A stretch of DNA of 64,000 nt from Archangium lansingense (lineage in GTDB: Bacteria > Myxococcota > Myxococcia > Myxococcales > Myxococcaceae). This document shows positions 36,740-44,967 of this stretch, in pieces. Made by a program: the position numbers and the translations under genes. Location: NCBI RefSeq assembly GCF_026626635.1, contig NZ_JAPNKA010000001.1, forward strand, positions 2,418,001-2,482,000, given 5' to 3'. Numbering within the stretch: position 1 is the first letter of the stretch; each line of letters starts with the position of its first letter. The notes beneath the pieces are model-generated. The model ran no database searches. It was not told where the DNA came from and was given only the letters and a program-made list of their open reading frames with translations.

Positions 36740-38073
36740 GTCCCGCCCGTATCCTCGTCGTCGATGATGATCCCCACGCGCGGGACTTGCTCAAGCGCCT
36801 GCTTGGCATGCTGGGCGAGGTGTTCCAGGCCTCGCACCCGAAGGAGGCCAGCACGCGGCTCACCGAGGAGGGGCCGTTCGACCTGGTGCTCACCGACATG
36901 GCCATGCCCAACGCGGGGGATGGGCTCACCGTGCTGCATGAGGTGCGCGCGCAGCTTCCGGACACGCCCGTCATCGTGGTGACGGCCTTTGGCAACATCG
37001 AGGGCGCGCTGGACAGCATCCAGCAGGGGGCCTTCGACTACCTCGCCAAGCCTTTCGACGTAGACGCCATCGTGCGCGTGGCGAAGCGGGCGCTGGAGCA
37101 GAAGCGGTTGGTGGAGGAGAACCGCTCGCTGCGCAAGCAGGTGGAGCGCGGCTCCATGGTGGGGCGTAGCCCGGCGCTGTTGGAGGTCTACAAGCAGGTG
37201 GCCCGGGCGGCGGCCACGTCGGTGCCGGTGCTGATTACGGGCGAGACGGGCACGGGCAAGGAGATGGTGGCCCGCGCGCTGCACCGGCGCTCGCCGCGCT
37301 CGGGTGGGGCATTTATTCCCGTCGACTGTGGCGCCATCGCCGAGTCCCTCATGGAGAGCGAGCTGTTCGGCCATGCGCGCGGCTCGTTCACCGGGGCCTC
37401 GGGCGCCCGGCGCGGCCTCTTTGAAGAGGCCCACGGTGGCACGCTGTTCCTCGACGAGATTGGTGACGTGGGCCCCAAGGTGCAGGCGCAGCTGCTGCGC
37501 GCGCTGCAGGAGGGGGAGATTCGCCGCGTTGGAGAGAGCGCGCCGGTGAAGGTGGACGTCCGGGTGGTGGCCGCGACGAACAAGGACCTGAAGGAGCGGG
37601 TGGCCGAGGGGTTGTTCCGCGAGGATCTGCTGTACCGGCTGGATGTGGTGCACCTGCACCTGCCGCCTCTGCGCGAGCGGCGCGAGGACATCCCCGCTCT
37701 GGTGGAGCACTTCGCCGCCCTGCATGCCCGGGGAGGCGCGGCGCCCGTGGTGACGGCCGAGGTGATGACGCGGCTCACCGCGTATGACTGGCCCGGCAAC
37801 GTGCGGCAGTTGGAGAACGTGGTGGCCCGGGCGCTCGCGCTCAATGTCACCGGTGTGCTGGGTCCCCAGGACTTTCCCGAGCCGATTGGTGATGCGCCCA
37901 AGAAGCTCAGTGGTCTGGCCGGAGACATGCCCAGTCTGGCCGAGCTGTCACGGCGGTACGCGGCCCATGTGCTCCAGCATGTGGGCGGGAACAAGAGCGA
38001 GGCCGCCCGGATGCTCGGCGTGGACCGCAAGACGCTCTACAAGCTGCTCGAGGCCCAGGAGCCGGTGGAGTAG
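36736..38073 (+). CDS. NtrC-family sigma-54-dependent response regulator
   Basis: A 445-residue regulator with a receiver domain (1-120, phospho-Asp54 in VLTDMAMP), an AAA+ domain (about 140-375) with Walker A GETGTGKEM and Walker B TLFLDEIGD, and a C-terminal Fis-type helix-turn-helix (NKSEAARMLGVDRKTLYKLL). The sigma-54 contact loop reads GSFTGA rather than GAFTGA; Phe and Thr, needed for contact, are kept. It should activate -24/-12 promoters when phosphorylated by the kinase encoded just upstream. Its targets are not evident. Confidence 0.95.
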   Translation: MSPARILVVDDDPHARDLLKRLLGMLGEVFQASHPKEASTRLTEEGPFDLVLTDMAMPNAGDGLTVLHEVRAQLPDTPVIVVTAFGNIEGALDSIQQGAFDYLAKPFDVDAIVRVAKRALEQKRLVEENRSLRKQVERGSMVGRSPALLEVYKQVARAAATSVPVLITGETGTGKEMVARALHRRSPRSGGAFIPVDCGAIAESLMESELFGHARGSFTGASGARRGLFEEAHGGTLFLDEIGDVGPKVQAQLLRALQEGEIRRVGESAPVKVDVRVVAATNKDLKERVAEGLFREDLLYRLDVVHLHLPPLRERREDIPALVEHFAALHARGGAAPVVTAEVMTRLTAYDWPGNVRQLENVVARALALNVTGVLGPQDFPEPIGDAPKKLSGLAGDMPSLAELSRRYAAHVLQHVGGNKSEAARMLGVDRKTLYKLLEAQEPVE

Positions 38074-38091
38074 GGCGAGGGGATGTAGGGT

Positions 38092-38505
38092 TCAGCTCAC
38101 CACGGAGACGGTGATACGGCGGTGGTGGGGGGAGGTCCGGTGCTCCCAGACGTAGAGGCCCTGCCACGTTCCCAGGTTCGCTTCTCCGTTCTTCACCGGC
38201 ACGCTCAGCGAGTTCTGCGTCAGCACCGTTCGCACGTGCGCCGGCATGTCGTCAGGGCCCTCCGCGTCGTGGCGGAACAGCGGGTCCCCGTCCTTCACCA
38301 GCCGCGAGAAGAAGGACTCCAGGTCCTTCCTCACGTCTGGATCCGCGTTCTCGCACAGCAGCAGCGAGGCGCTCGTGTGGTGCATGAAGATGGTGCACAG
38401 CCCTTCCCGTGCACCGATCTCCTCCACCGCGCGCTGCACGTCACTCGTGATGTCGTAGAAGCCCCGGCCCCGCGTCGCCACCGTCAGTTCCTTCGCGCGA
38501 TACAT
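38092..38505 (-). CDS. YjbQ family (UPF0047) protein
   Basis: A 137-residue protein matching the whole UPF0047 pattern: HHTSASLLLCENADPDVRKD, then HDAEGPDDMPAHVRT and GTWQGLYVWEHR, with the conserved His residues. Family members have been reported to have low thiamine-phosphate synthase activity, and the physiological role is unsettled. It is the last gene of a run with the esterase and cyclophilin genes on the same strand, 30 bases after the esterase. Confidence 0.93.
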   Translation of the reverse strand: MYRAKELTVATRGRGFYDITSDVQRAVEEIGAREGLCTIFMHHTSASLLLCENADPDVRKDLESFFSRLVKDGDPLFRHDAEGPDDMPAHVRTVLTQNSLSVPVKNGEANLGTWQGLYVWEHRTSPHHRRITVSVVS

Positions 38506-38535
38506 GGCTCGCCTCCTCGGGTCCGGGGCATTGGT

Positions 38536-39282
38536 TCAGCGGTTCACGAGCCGCTTGTGCAGGAACTCCGCCATCCGCTCCAGCACTTCCGGCGCAATCG
38601 TGTGCGGTCCGTTGAAGGGAATGAACTCCACCGGCAGCCCCGCGTCCGTCAGCAGGTCTCGCAGCCGCTCCGCCTGGCCATACGCCAGGACGGTGTCGAA
38701 GCGTCCATGGCTCTGCAGCACCGGTAGGCCCGTGCGCTTCGTTGCGCGCTGTTTCCACTCGTCCTGGCTGATCAGCGTTCCCGACAGGATGCACAACCCC
38801 GCTGGTGCCTCCTCCAACCGCAGCGCTACGTCCGTGGTGATCATCCCTCCCTGGCTGAAACCTCCCAGGGCGATCCGCCCATAGGGCAGCTTTGTCGCCG
38901 CCGACAGCGCGGACAGCAGGCTCATCAACCCGCGTCTCGCCTGCACCAGCCCGTCCGGGGTCGAGCCCGCGAACTTGTCCCAGTCGCGCTCCTGCCCCAT
39001 CAGCACCTCCTGGGGCAGGTTGAACCAGGCCCGCGCATGAGGCATCCCCAGCGCGGACAGCGAGATCGGCGCCGCCGGGAACACGAACCGCACCTTCGGC
39101 CCCAGCTCCGGCTTCAGGTCCACCAGCTCCATCGCCAGGGGCACCAGGTCCGTCGCGGGCGCCCCGAAGCCGTGGCACAGCACCACCGCCAGCTCCGGGC
39201 TCGCTCCTTCGGGCACCGCATCCACCACCTGGCAGTCCAGCTCGCCCAGGCGCGTGCTCACACGTCGCATCGCTTGGCTCAT
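38536..39282 (-). CDS. carboxylesterase/phospholipase-type alpha/beta hydrolase
   Basis: A 248-residue single-domain hydrolase without a signal peptide. The nucleophile is in GGFSQGG, the oxyanion region in LCHGFGAPATD, the Asp in SHGRFDTVL and the His in NGPHTIAPEV, matching the carboxylesterase family of E. coli YpfH and human acyl-protein thioesterase. It probably cleaves short acyl esters or thioesters. Its start overlaps the cyclophilin stop by 1 nt (TAATG), showing coupling. Confidence 0.88.
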   Translation of the reverse strand: MSQAMRRVSTRLGELDCQVVDAVPEGASPELAVVLCHGFGAPATDLVPLAMELVDLKPELGPKVRFVFPAAPISLSALGMPHARAWFNLPQEVLMGQERDWDKFAGSTPDGLVQARRGLMSLLSALSAATKLPYGRIALGGFSQGGMITTDVALRLEEAPAGLCILSGTLISQDEWKQRATKRTGLPVLQSHGRFDTVLAYGQAERLRDLLTDAGLPVEFIPFNGPHTIAPEVLERMAEFLHKRLVNR

Positions 39283-40082
39283 TACTTCGGCTGCTCGTCG
39301 CTGATGGTCACCTTCTTGATCACCACGTCCTTCGCCGGCTTGGCGCGCTCGGCGGTGGGCACCTGCGAGATGCGCTCCACCACGTCGTAGCCCTTCACCA
39401 CCTCACCGAAGATGGTGTGCTTGCCGTTCAGATGATCCGTCAGCGCCGTCGTGATGAAGAACTGGCTCCCGTTCGTCGCCGGTCCCCGGTTGGCCATCGC
39501 CAGCAGGCCCACCTTGTCGAACGTCCGGCCGTTGTTGACCTCGTCCTCGAAGCTGTAGCCCGGCGTACCCATCCCCACTCCCAGCGGGTCTCCACCCTGG
39601 ATCATGAAGTTGGGGATGACGCGGTGGAAGATGACGTTCTTGTACAGCGGCGTGTTCTTCTTCACCTCATCCGTCTGCGGGTGCGTCCACGTCTGCTCAC
39701 CGGTGGCCAGTCCCACGAAGTTCGCCACCGTGAGCGGCGCGTCCTTCGAGAAGAGCCTCAGCACGATGTTGCCCTGGTTCGTCTCCATCGTGGCGAACAG
39801 TTCCTGGCCCTGCAGCGCCTTCTTCTGCCAAGGCCCCGGGTCCTCCGCGGGAGGCCGCGTGCGGGGAGCCGGGCTGGAGCCGTGGACCTTGGGCTCGGGG
39901 GCCGCCTGCGTGTCCGCCGGAGGAGGCGTCGCGGGCGGGGGCGTCGTGGCCGGAGGCGTCTGCTGGGCCGTCGGGGGCGTCGAGCCCGTGGGAGGAGTGC
40001 CCTCGGCCTGCTTTTCCTTGTCCTTGGAGCAGGCAGTCAGAGCGAGAAGCAGGAGTCCGGTCTTCAGGAGTCGGTTGCGCAT
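39282..40082 (-). CDS. lipoprotein cyclophilin-type peptidyl-prolyl isomerase
   Basis: A 266-residue protein with lipobox LTAC (Cys18), a Pro/Thr/Ala-rich linker (20-75) and a cyclophilin domain (about 90-262). The core motif FHRVIPNFMIQGGDP includes the catalytic Arg, and NGSQFFITT follows. It should fold or quality-control proteins in the periplasm, anchored to a membrane. It is the first gene of a three-gene run, and is divergent from the lipase-CHAT gene with 229 bases between; I see no clear promoter motif there. Confidence 0.93.
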   Translation of the reverse strand: MRNRLLKTGLLLLALTACSKDKEKQAEGTPPTGSTPPTAQQTPPATTPPPATPPPADTQAAPEPKVHGSSPAPRTRPPAEDPGPWQKKALQGQELFATMETNQGNIVLRLFSKDAPLTVANFVGLATGEQTWTHPQTDEVKKNTPLYKNVIFHRVIPNFMIQGGDPLGVGMGTPGYSFEDEVNNGRTFDKVGLLAMANRGPATNGSQFFITTALTDHLNGKHTIFGEVVKGYDVVERISQVPTAERAKPAKDVVIKKVTISDEQPK

Positions 40083-40311
40083 GGGGCGGGCATCCTACAG
40101 AGCGAACGGATGCTCGCAACCCGAGCCATGGGGGAATTCGGTCCTCTGAACCGTTGTTCAGAACCGCTCACGTGCGTCCCGAGCGTTCAGTCCCGTACCG
40201 TCCGCATGATCCGGCTCGTTGGCGTGGAACCGTAGAATCCCCGCTATCGTCAGTTCTCCTGGAGCCCGCCCGTAGGGGCCTGGGAGTGGGTGTCCCTCTC
40301 TGGAGGATGCA

Positions 40312-43300
40312 ATGTCCGCCGTCGCCAAGGATGTCGTCGTTCTGCTGCCAGGCCTTCTCGGCAGCGTGCTGGAGCGGGGCAACAAGGAGCTCTGGGGGCT
40401 CTCCAGCGGAGCCCTCCTGCGTGCGCTGACGAGCTTCGGTGGCAGCGTGGAATCGCTCGCCCTGAAGTCCGACAGCGGGGGCGAGTTCGCGGACGATGGT
40501 GTGCGCGCCACGAAGCTCCTGCCGGACACCCAGCTGCTGCCCGGCTTCTGGAAGGTGGATGGCTACACCCAGGTGGCCCGGACGCTGGAGAGCCGGCTCA
40601 ACCTCATTCCCGGCGCCAACTTCTTCACCTTCCCCTACGACTGGCGGCGCGACATCCGCATCACCGCGAAGCGGTTCGCCTACGAGGCCGAGGGCTGGCT
40701 CTACAAGTGGCGCAACTCGAATGGCGGCTCGGCGGACTCGCGCCTCATCCTCGTGGCCCACTCCATGGGCGGCATCGTCGCGCGCTACTTCCTCGAGTGC
40801 CTCGGCGGCTGGAAGCACACCCGCGCCCTCATCACCTTCGGCACGCCCCACCGCGGCTCCTTCATGGCGATGCAGGCGCTCGCGCTGGGATTCCGCAAGG
40901 ACCTCGGGCCGGTGAAGCTCTTCGATCTGTCCGCGCTGGTGCGCTCCATGCCCTCGGCCTACCAGCTTCTGCCCACCTACCCGTGCGTGCAGATGCCTGA
41001 CGGCCGCGTCGTTCGTCCGGGCGAGGCCCAGGGCATTGCCCTCTTGGATCCAGCCAAGGCCGCGGAGGGTCTCGCCTTCCAGCGGGAGATTCAGAGCGCC
41101 GTGGAGTCCAACTCCAAGGACTCCGAGTACCTCGAGCGCGGTTACCTCCTCCACCCCGTGGTGGGCACCTTCCAGCCCACGTTGCAGGGCGCGCGGCTCG
41201 GGACCTCGGGGCTGGAGATGCTCTACACCCTGCCCGATGGCCGGGACATGATGGGTGACGGCACCGTGCCGCGCGTGTCCGCCCTGCCGGTGGAGGAGCG
41301 GGACCACTCGCGCGCCATGTACAGCCCCACGTCGCACGCCTCGCTGCAGAACGCCTTCGAGGTGCTCGCCCACGTGGAGGGCGTGCTCACCAGTCAGCAG
41401 ATCAACTTCAGTGAGTTCCGCGAGGCGCCCCGGAGCCTCTCGCTGCACCTCGACGATGCCTATGCGCACGACGAGCCCGTCACCGTGCGCGTGCGCCCCT
41501 CGGAGGAGCCCGTCTCGCTGAAGGCCTGGGCGGTGAACGTGGAGACGAACCAGTCCTCCGAGGTGGTGCTCTTACGCGGGGAGGACGGTCTGCACGAGGG
41601 GACGTTCAAGCCCCTGTCTCCGGGGGTGTATCGCGTGGTCGTCAAGGGCGGCCCCGAGGTCGTCCCCGTGGCCAACGTCTTCGCCGTCTTCCCCGGTGAG
41701 AGCGAGCTGAGCAAGGGACAGCCGGGTGAGCCGTCCGCGCGCCCCGCTCGCCGCCGTCTGGCTCCGGCGCCCTCGTCGGACGCGCTGTCGCGGAACAGTG
41801 ATGCCTCGCTGCAGGACTTCCTGCCGGACCTGGACTTCTGGGTGCGCCCGGAGCCGGAGCCGGTGAACCGGGATGACAGTTCGGTGCCGAAGAACGTGCC
41901 CGTTCCCGAGGCGCAGGACGAGGGGCAGACCATCGTCCGTCATCCCTCGTTGAAGCCACTCGGGGCCGCGCGTCCGGGGCAACTCCTCGGTCTGTCCGTG
42001 GATCTGCTGCTGAAGAACCTGGATGCGGACACGGAGTCCGCGGGCCTCACCCTCTCCAAGCTGGCTCCCGACTGGAAGGAGTTGCCCATCAAGGTGCGCC
42101 TGCTCTGCTCGGAGATGGCGTTCGAGCCCGATTCGGATACGGGTGTGGTGATGGTGCGGCGCAACAAGAAGTCGATTGCCGCCATGCTCTCGGGCACCGT
42201 CAATCCGAACGCCTCCGGTGAGCTCACCGTCGTGGCGACCTTCGAGTACGGCGGGCGCTTCTGCGGGGCTGCCCGCCGGACCATCCCGATCGAGCCGGGT
42301 GAGGCTGGCATGCCCGGTCCGTCCTTCTCCTCGGCGTCCACGGAGCCGTCCTCCGAGAGCAAGCAGCAGGATGGCAAGGGACATAGCTCGTTCGCCATCG
42401 AGGCCGATGCCCAGAATCCCCACCTGACGGTGCAGATCCACCGCCTGGAGCGGGGCAACCCGCGCCGGCTGTACTGGATGCTCGAGGTGCCCGTGGACTG
42501 CGAGGGGCTGCCGTCCCGGCTCTCCGGCGAGATGGACCTGGGCTCGGACCCGGCCGCTTTCTTCCAGAGCGTGGCCAATGCCGCCCGCGAGCAGAAGGCC
42601 CCTGAGCATTACGACTGGTTCCTGGGGCTCGGGCAGTTGCTCTACCAGCGGACACCCGCGGCCTTCCGGGAGACGTTTCGCGCCCTTCGCCAGCAGTACG
42701 GCAAGGGTTTCCCCATCCAGTTCATCACCGATGATCCGCATATCCCGTGGGAGCTGATGACCACCACGGACGGGCAGGGGGCGGGGCTGCTGTGCGTGGA
42801 GCACGCGGTGGCGCGCTGGTTCCTCGACTACCAGACGTCGCTCACGTCCCGGTTGTCGAAGGGAGACATCCTCACCATCGCCCCGGACTACCAGTACCAC
42901 CCGCATCTGGCGCCCCTGCCCGAGGCACAGAAGGAGGCACAGTTGCTCACCGATAGCTTCAGTGCCATCCGCGTGCCCGGCAGCCGCAAGCGTGTGCTGA
43001 GCGTGCTGAAGGAGGGCCACTTCAACAGCGTGGGCCTGCTGCACTTCGCCGGACACGGGAAGTACAGCGGGGATCCAGTGACGCCTTCCCACATCCACCT
43101 GGAGGATGGGGTGCTGCGCACCCTCGATGTGCGCAACCCCACGGTGTCGCTCGGACGCAGGTCCCGGCCACTCGTGCTCTTCAATGCCTGCGAGGTGGGG
43201 GCCGCCACCGACGTGCTCGGCAGTGTGGGCGGGTGGGCTGAGGCCTTCGTGAGCGAGCGTTTCTCCGGCTTCCTCGCACCGCTCTGGCCCGTGCAGGATG

Positions 43301-43497
43301 CACACGCCCGCAGCGTGGTGAAGGCACTGGTGGCCGACCTTTGGGAGAATGGCCTCACTGTGGGCGAGGCGCTTCGGGCCCTGCGCGAGCGCGAGGCGCA
43401 CACGTCCCCCACGTATCTCGCCTACGTCTTCGTGGGGGATGTGATGGCGCGGCTGCCGCAACAGGCCGTCTCCGCGGCTCGCACAGCCGCGGCGTGA
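40312..43497 (+). CDS. LCAT-type lipase fused to a CHAT caspase-like protease
   Basis: A 1061-residue protein without signal peptide or membrane helix. Residues ~8-370 are an LCAT/phospholipase-like alpha/beta hydrolase: PGLLGS, FPYDWRRDIR, nucleophile AHSMGG (Ser151), FGTPHRGS, Asp316 in GDGTVP and His342 in TSHASLQ, a full triad. Residues ~378-460 look like an Ig-type beta-sandwich and ~530-660 like a second one. Residues ~800-1055 are a CHAT domain with both catalytic residues, His915 (HFAGHGKY) and Cys960 (LFNACEVG). CHAT domains are clan CD peptidases related to caspases. A protease that may control or be controlled by a lipase within one chain is an effector-like design. The gene stands alone and is convergent with another alpha/beta hydrolase gene 3 bases away. 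Confidence 0.88.
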   Translation: MSAVAKDVVVLLPGLLGSVLERGNKELWGLSSGALLRALTSFGGSVESLALKSDSGGEFADDGVRATKLLPDTQLLPGFWKVDGYTQVARTLESRLNLIPGANFFTFPYDWRRDIRITAKRFAYEAEGWLYKWRNSNGGSADSRLILVAHSMGGIVARYFLECLGGWKHTRALITFGTPHRGSFMAMQALALGFRKDLGPVKLFDLSALVRSMPSAYQLLPTYPCVQMPDGRVVRPGEAQGIALLDPAKAAEGLAFQREIQSAVESNSKDSEYLERGYLLHPVVGTFQPTLQGARLGTSGLEMLYTLPDGRDMMGDGTVPRVSALPVEERDHSRAMYSPTSHASLQNAFEVLAHVEGVLTSQQINFSEFREAPRSLSLHLDDAYAHDEPVTVRVRPSEEPVSLKAWAVNVETNQSSEVVLLRGEDGLHEGTFKPLSPGVYRVVVKGGPEVVPVANVFAVFPGESELSKGQPGEPSARPARRRLAPAPSSDALSRNSDASLQDFLPDLDFWVRPEPEPVNRDDSSVPKNVPVPEAQDEGQTIVRHPSLKPLGAARPGQLLGLSVDLLLKNLDADTESAGLTLSKLAPDWKELPIKVRLLCSEMAFEPDSDTGVVMVRRNKKSIAAMLSGTVNPNASGELTVVATFEYGGRFCGAARRTIPIEPGEAGMPGPSFSSASTEPSSESKQQDGKGHSSFAIEADAQNPHLTVQIHRLERGNPRRLYWMLEVPVDCEGLPSRLSGEMDLGSDPAAFFQSVANAAREQKAPEHYDWFLGLGQLLYQRTPAAFRETFRALRQQYGKGFPIQFITDDPHIPWELMTTTDGQGAGLLCVEHAVARWFLDYQTSLTSRLSKGDILTIAPDYQYHPHLAPLPEAQKEAQLLTDSFSAIRVPGSRKRVLSVLKEGHFNSVGLLHFAGHGKYSGDPVTPSHIHLEDGVLRTLDVRNPTVSLGRRSRPLVLFNACEVGAATDVLGSVGGWAEAFVSERFSGFLAPLWPVQDAHARSVVKALVADLWENGLTVGEALRALREREAHTSPTYLAYVFVGDVMARLPQQAVSAARTAAA

Positions 43498-43500
43498 GCC

Positions 43501-44517
43501 TCAGGGCTGCGACTCGAGCGCGAGGGCGACCATCGTCTCGGTGATGTCGCTCGGGAAGTAGTTGGAGAAGCCGGGCAGGCCCGTGAGGGCCCCTTCGGCG
43601 TGGTCCATGTCGTCCAACCGCACCACGCGCGAACCCGGCACCTCCGCGTCCACCGCGTTCACCAGCCCGTCGCACGCCCACCCGTAGCGCTCGTGCACGT
43701 AGGCACACAGTGGCCGCAGCAGCGAGCGCCTCGACAGCCGCGACGTCGCCAGTGACACCGTGGGGATGTCCACCGGGTGCGGGTGCTGGCGCACGAACTC
43801 CATCCGCCGCGCGTACGACAGGTCCTCCACCGAGCCCGCGTCCCCCTGGAACAGCGAGGGGAACGTCATGTCCAGCATCCGCCGCAGCGAGGGCGTCGTC
43901 ACCAGGTCATTGGCGATGACCGAGCCGCCGAACGGCGACTGCAGTGTCACCACCGCGCGAACCTGCTGGCGCAACTCCGGATAGAGCGCCAACGTGCTCA
44001 GGGCCTCCACGCCCCCCTTGCTGTGTCCCACCAGCACCACCGTACGGCCGAAGTGGAGGGCGTCCAGCAGCGCCTCGCGCACCACCTTCACGTTGTCCAG
44101 GAGCCGCCCTTCGGTGTCCACCGCCACCTCTCGCGTCTCCAGCCCCCGCTTCTCCAGCCGTGCCTGGTTGTCCTCCAGGTAGCCGGGCATCTCGTCCCCC
44201 AGCATCCCCTTCACCAGCAGGTAGAGGTGGCGCCGGGCCTCGTCCGGCAGCACCGGCTCGCCCTCGCGCACCCGCTGGTGCACCTCGCGGAAGCGGGCGG
44301 TGATGTCTGTAGGCGGCGGTGTCTCCGCCTTGAACCACCCGGCCAGCCCCGTGCTGCCAGGGCCGGGCTCTCGCACCGCCTCGGGCAGTTCGCGCAGCGA
44401 GCGCAATAGCCTGGCCACCGGGCCCGTAGCGGGTGTCCGGAGGGTGTTGGGGGTGGGGCGCTCCCCCTCGAGAAGGGGGGGAGGAGGGGAGCGGGGAACG
44501 AGGTCCTTCTGCGACAT
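43501..44517 (-). CDS. alpha/beta hydrolase (lipase-like)
   Basis: A 338-residue protein. The nucleophile elbow is VLVGHSKGGVEAL and a candidate His is in LDDMDHAEG near the C-terminus; the acidic residue is probably in NAVDAEVPG. The hydrophobic residues around the elbow fit triacylglycerol-lipase-type hydrolases. There is no signal peptide; the N-terminal ~50 residues are Pro/Arg-rich. The start at 44517 (MSQKDLV) is chosen by coding character, since the frame upstream to 44913 is antisense to speD. It may be functionally linked to the convergent lipase-CHAT gene, but only proximity says so. Confidence 0.75.
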   Translation of the reverse strand: MSQKDLVPRSPPPPLLEGERPTPNTLRTPATGPVARLLRSLRELPEAVREPGPGSTGLAGWFKAETPPPTDITARFREVHQRVREGEPVLPDEARRHLYLLVKGMLGDEMPGYLEDNQARLEKRGLETREVAVDTEGRLLDNVKVVREALLDALHFGRTVVLVGHSKGGVEALSTLALYPELRQQVRAVVTLQSPFGGSVIANDLVTTPSLRRMLDMTFPSLFQGDAGSVEDLSYARRMEFVRQHPHPVDIPTVSLATSRLSRRSLLRPLCAYVHERYGWACDGLVNAVDAEVPGSRVVRLDDMDHAEGALTGLPGFSNYFPSDITETMVALALESQP

Positions 44518-44580
44518 GCTGACCCGAAGAGTACCAGGGCCGGGCCCGTCCGTTCTCCAGCACACACAAGGGAGGGGCTC

Positions 44581-44967
44581 ATGGTAGAAGGTGGGGCTCG
44601 AAGGGGAGGAAGGACACTGACGACCGGACAGGAATGGCTGGTGGATGTGTGCGGGTGCCCGCCGGAGCGCCTGAAGGACGCGGCTGCGCTCGCGGCCCTG
44701 TTCGAGGAGCTCATCGTGCTGCTGGAGCTGAAGGTGGTAGGCCAGCCGCAGTGGCACGTGTTCCCGGAGCCGGGCGGCATCACCGGCCTCACGCTGCTGG
44801 CGGAGAGCCACCTGGCCATCCATACCTTCCCCGAGCACGGCTTCGCCGCGCTCAATGTCTACTGCTGCCGCACCCGCCAGTGCCCGGACTTCGAGGCGCT
44901 GCTGGCGCGGCACCTGGGCGCGGCCTCCTGCCGCGTCCGTGAGCTGCCCCGGGGGGTGGAGGCGTGA
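44581..44967 (+). CDS. speD: SpeD-like pyruvoyl-dependent decarboxylase
   Basis: A 128-residue prokaryotic AdoMet-decarboxylase-type protein. The self-cleavage motif ESHLAIHTFPEHGF gives pyruvoyl Ser76, with His81 and Cys96 at the same spacing (5 and 15) as Ser63/His68/Cys83 of the Bacillus and Thermotoga enzymes. It would make decarboxylated AdoMet, the aminopropyl donor for SpeE. Some SpeD relatives have switched to decarboxylating arginine or ornithine, so the substrate is not certain. GGAGGGG lies just upstream. It overlaps the DUF4178 gene by 4 nt (GTGA) and leads a six-gene module. Confidence 0.9.
   Translation: MVEGGARRGGRTLTTGQEWLVDVCGCPPERLKDAAALAALFEELIVLLELKVVGQPQWHVFPEPGGITGLTLLAESHLAIHTFPEHGFAALNVYCCRTRQCPDFEALLARHLGAASCRVRELPRGVEA

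Noticed and set aside
41572..43461. 629-codon minus-strand frame antisense to the lipase-CHAT gene
   Set aside because: The CHAT and lipase motifs on the plus strand are unmistakable.
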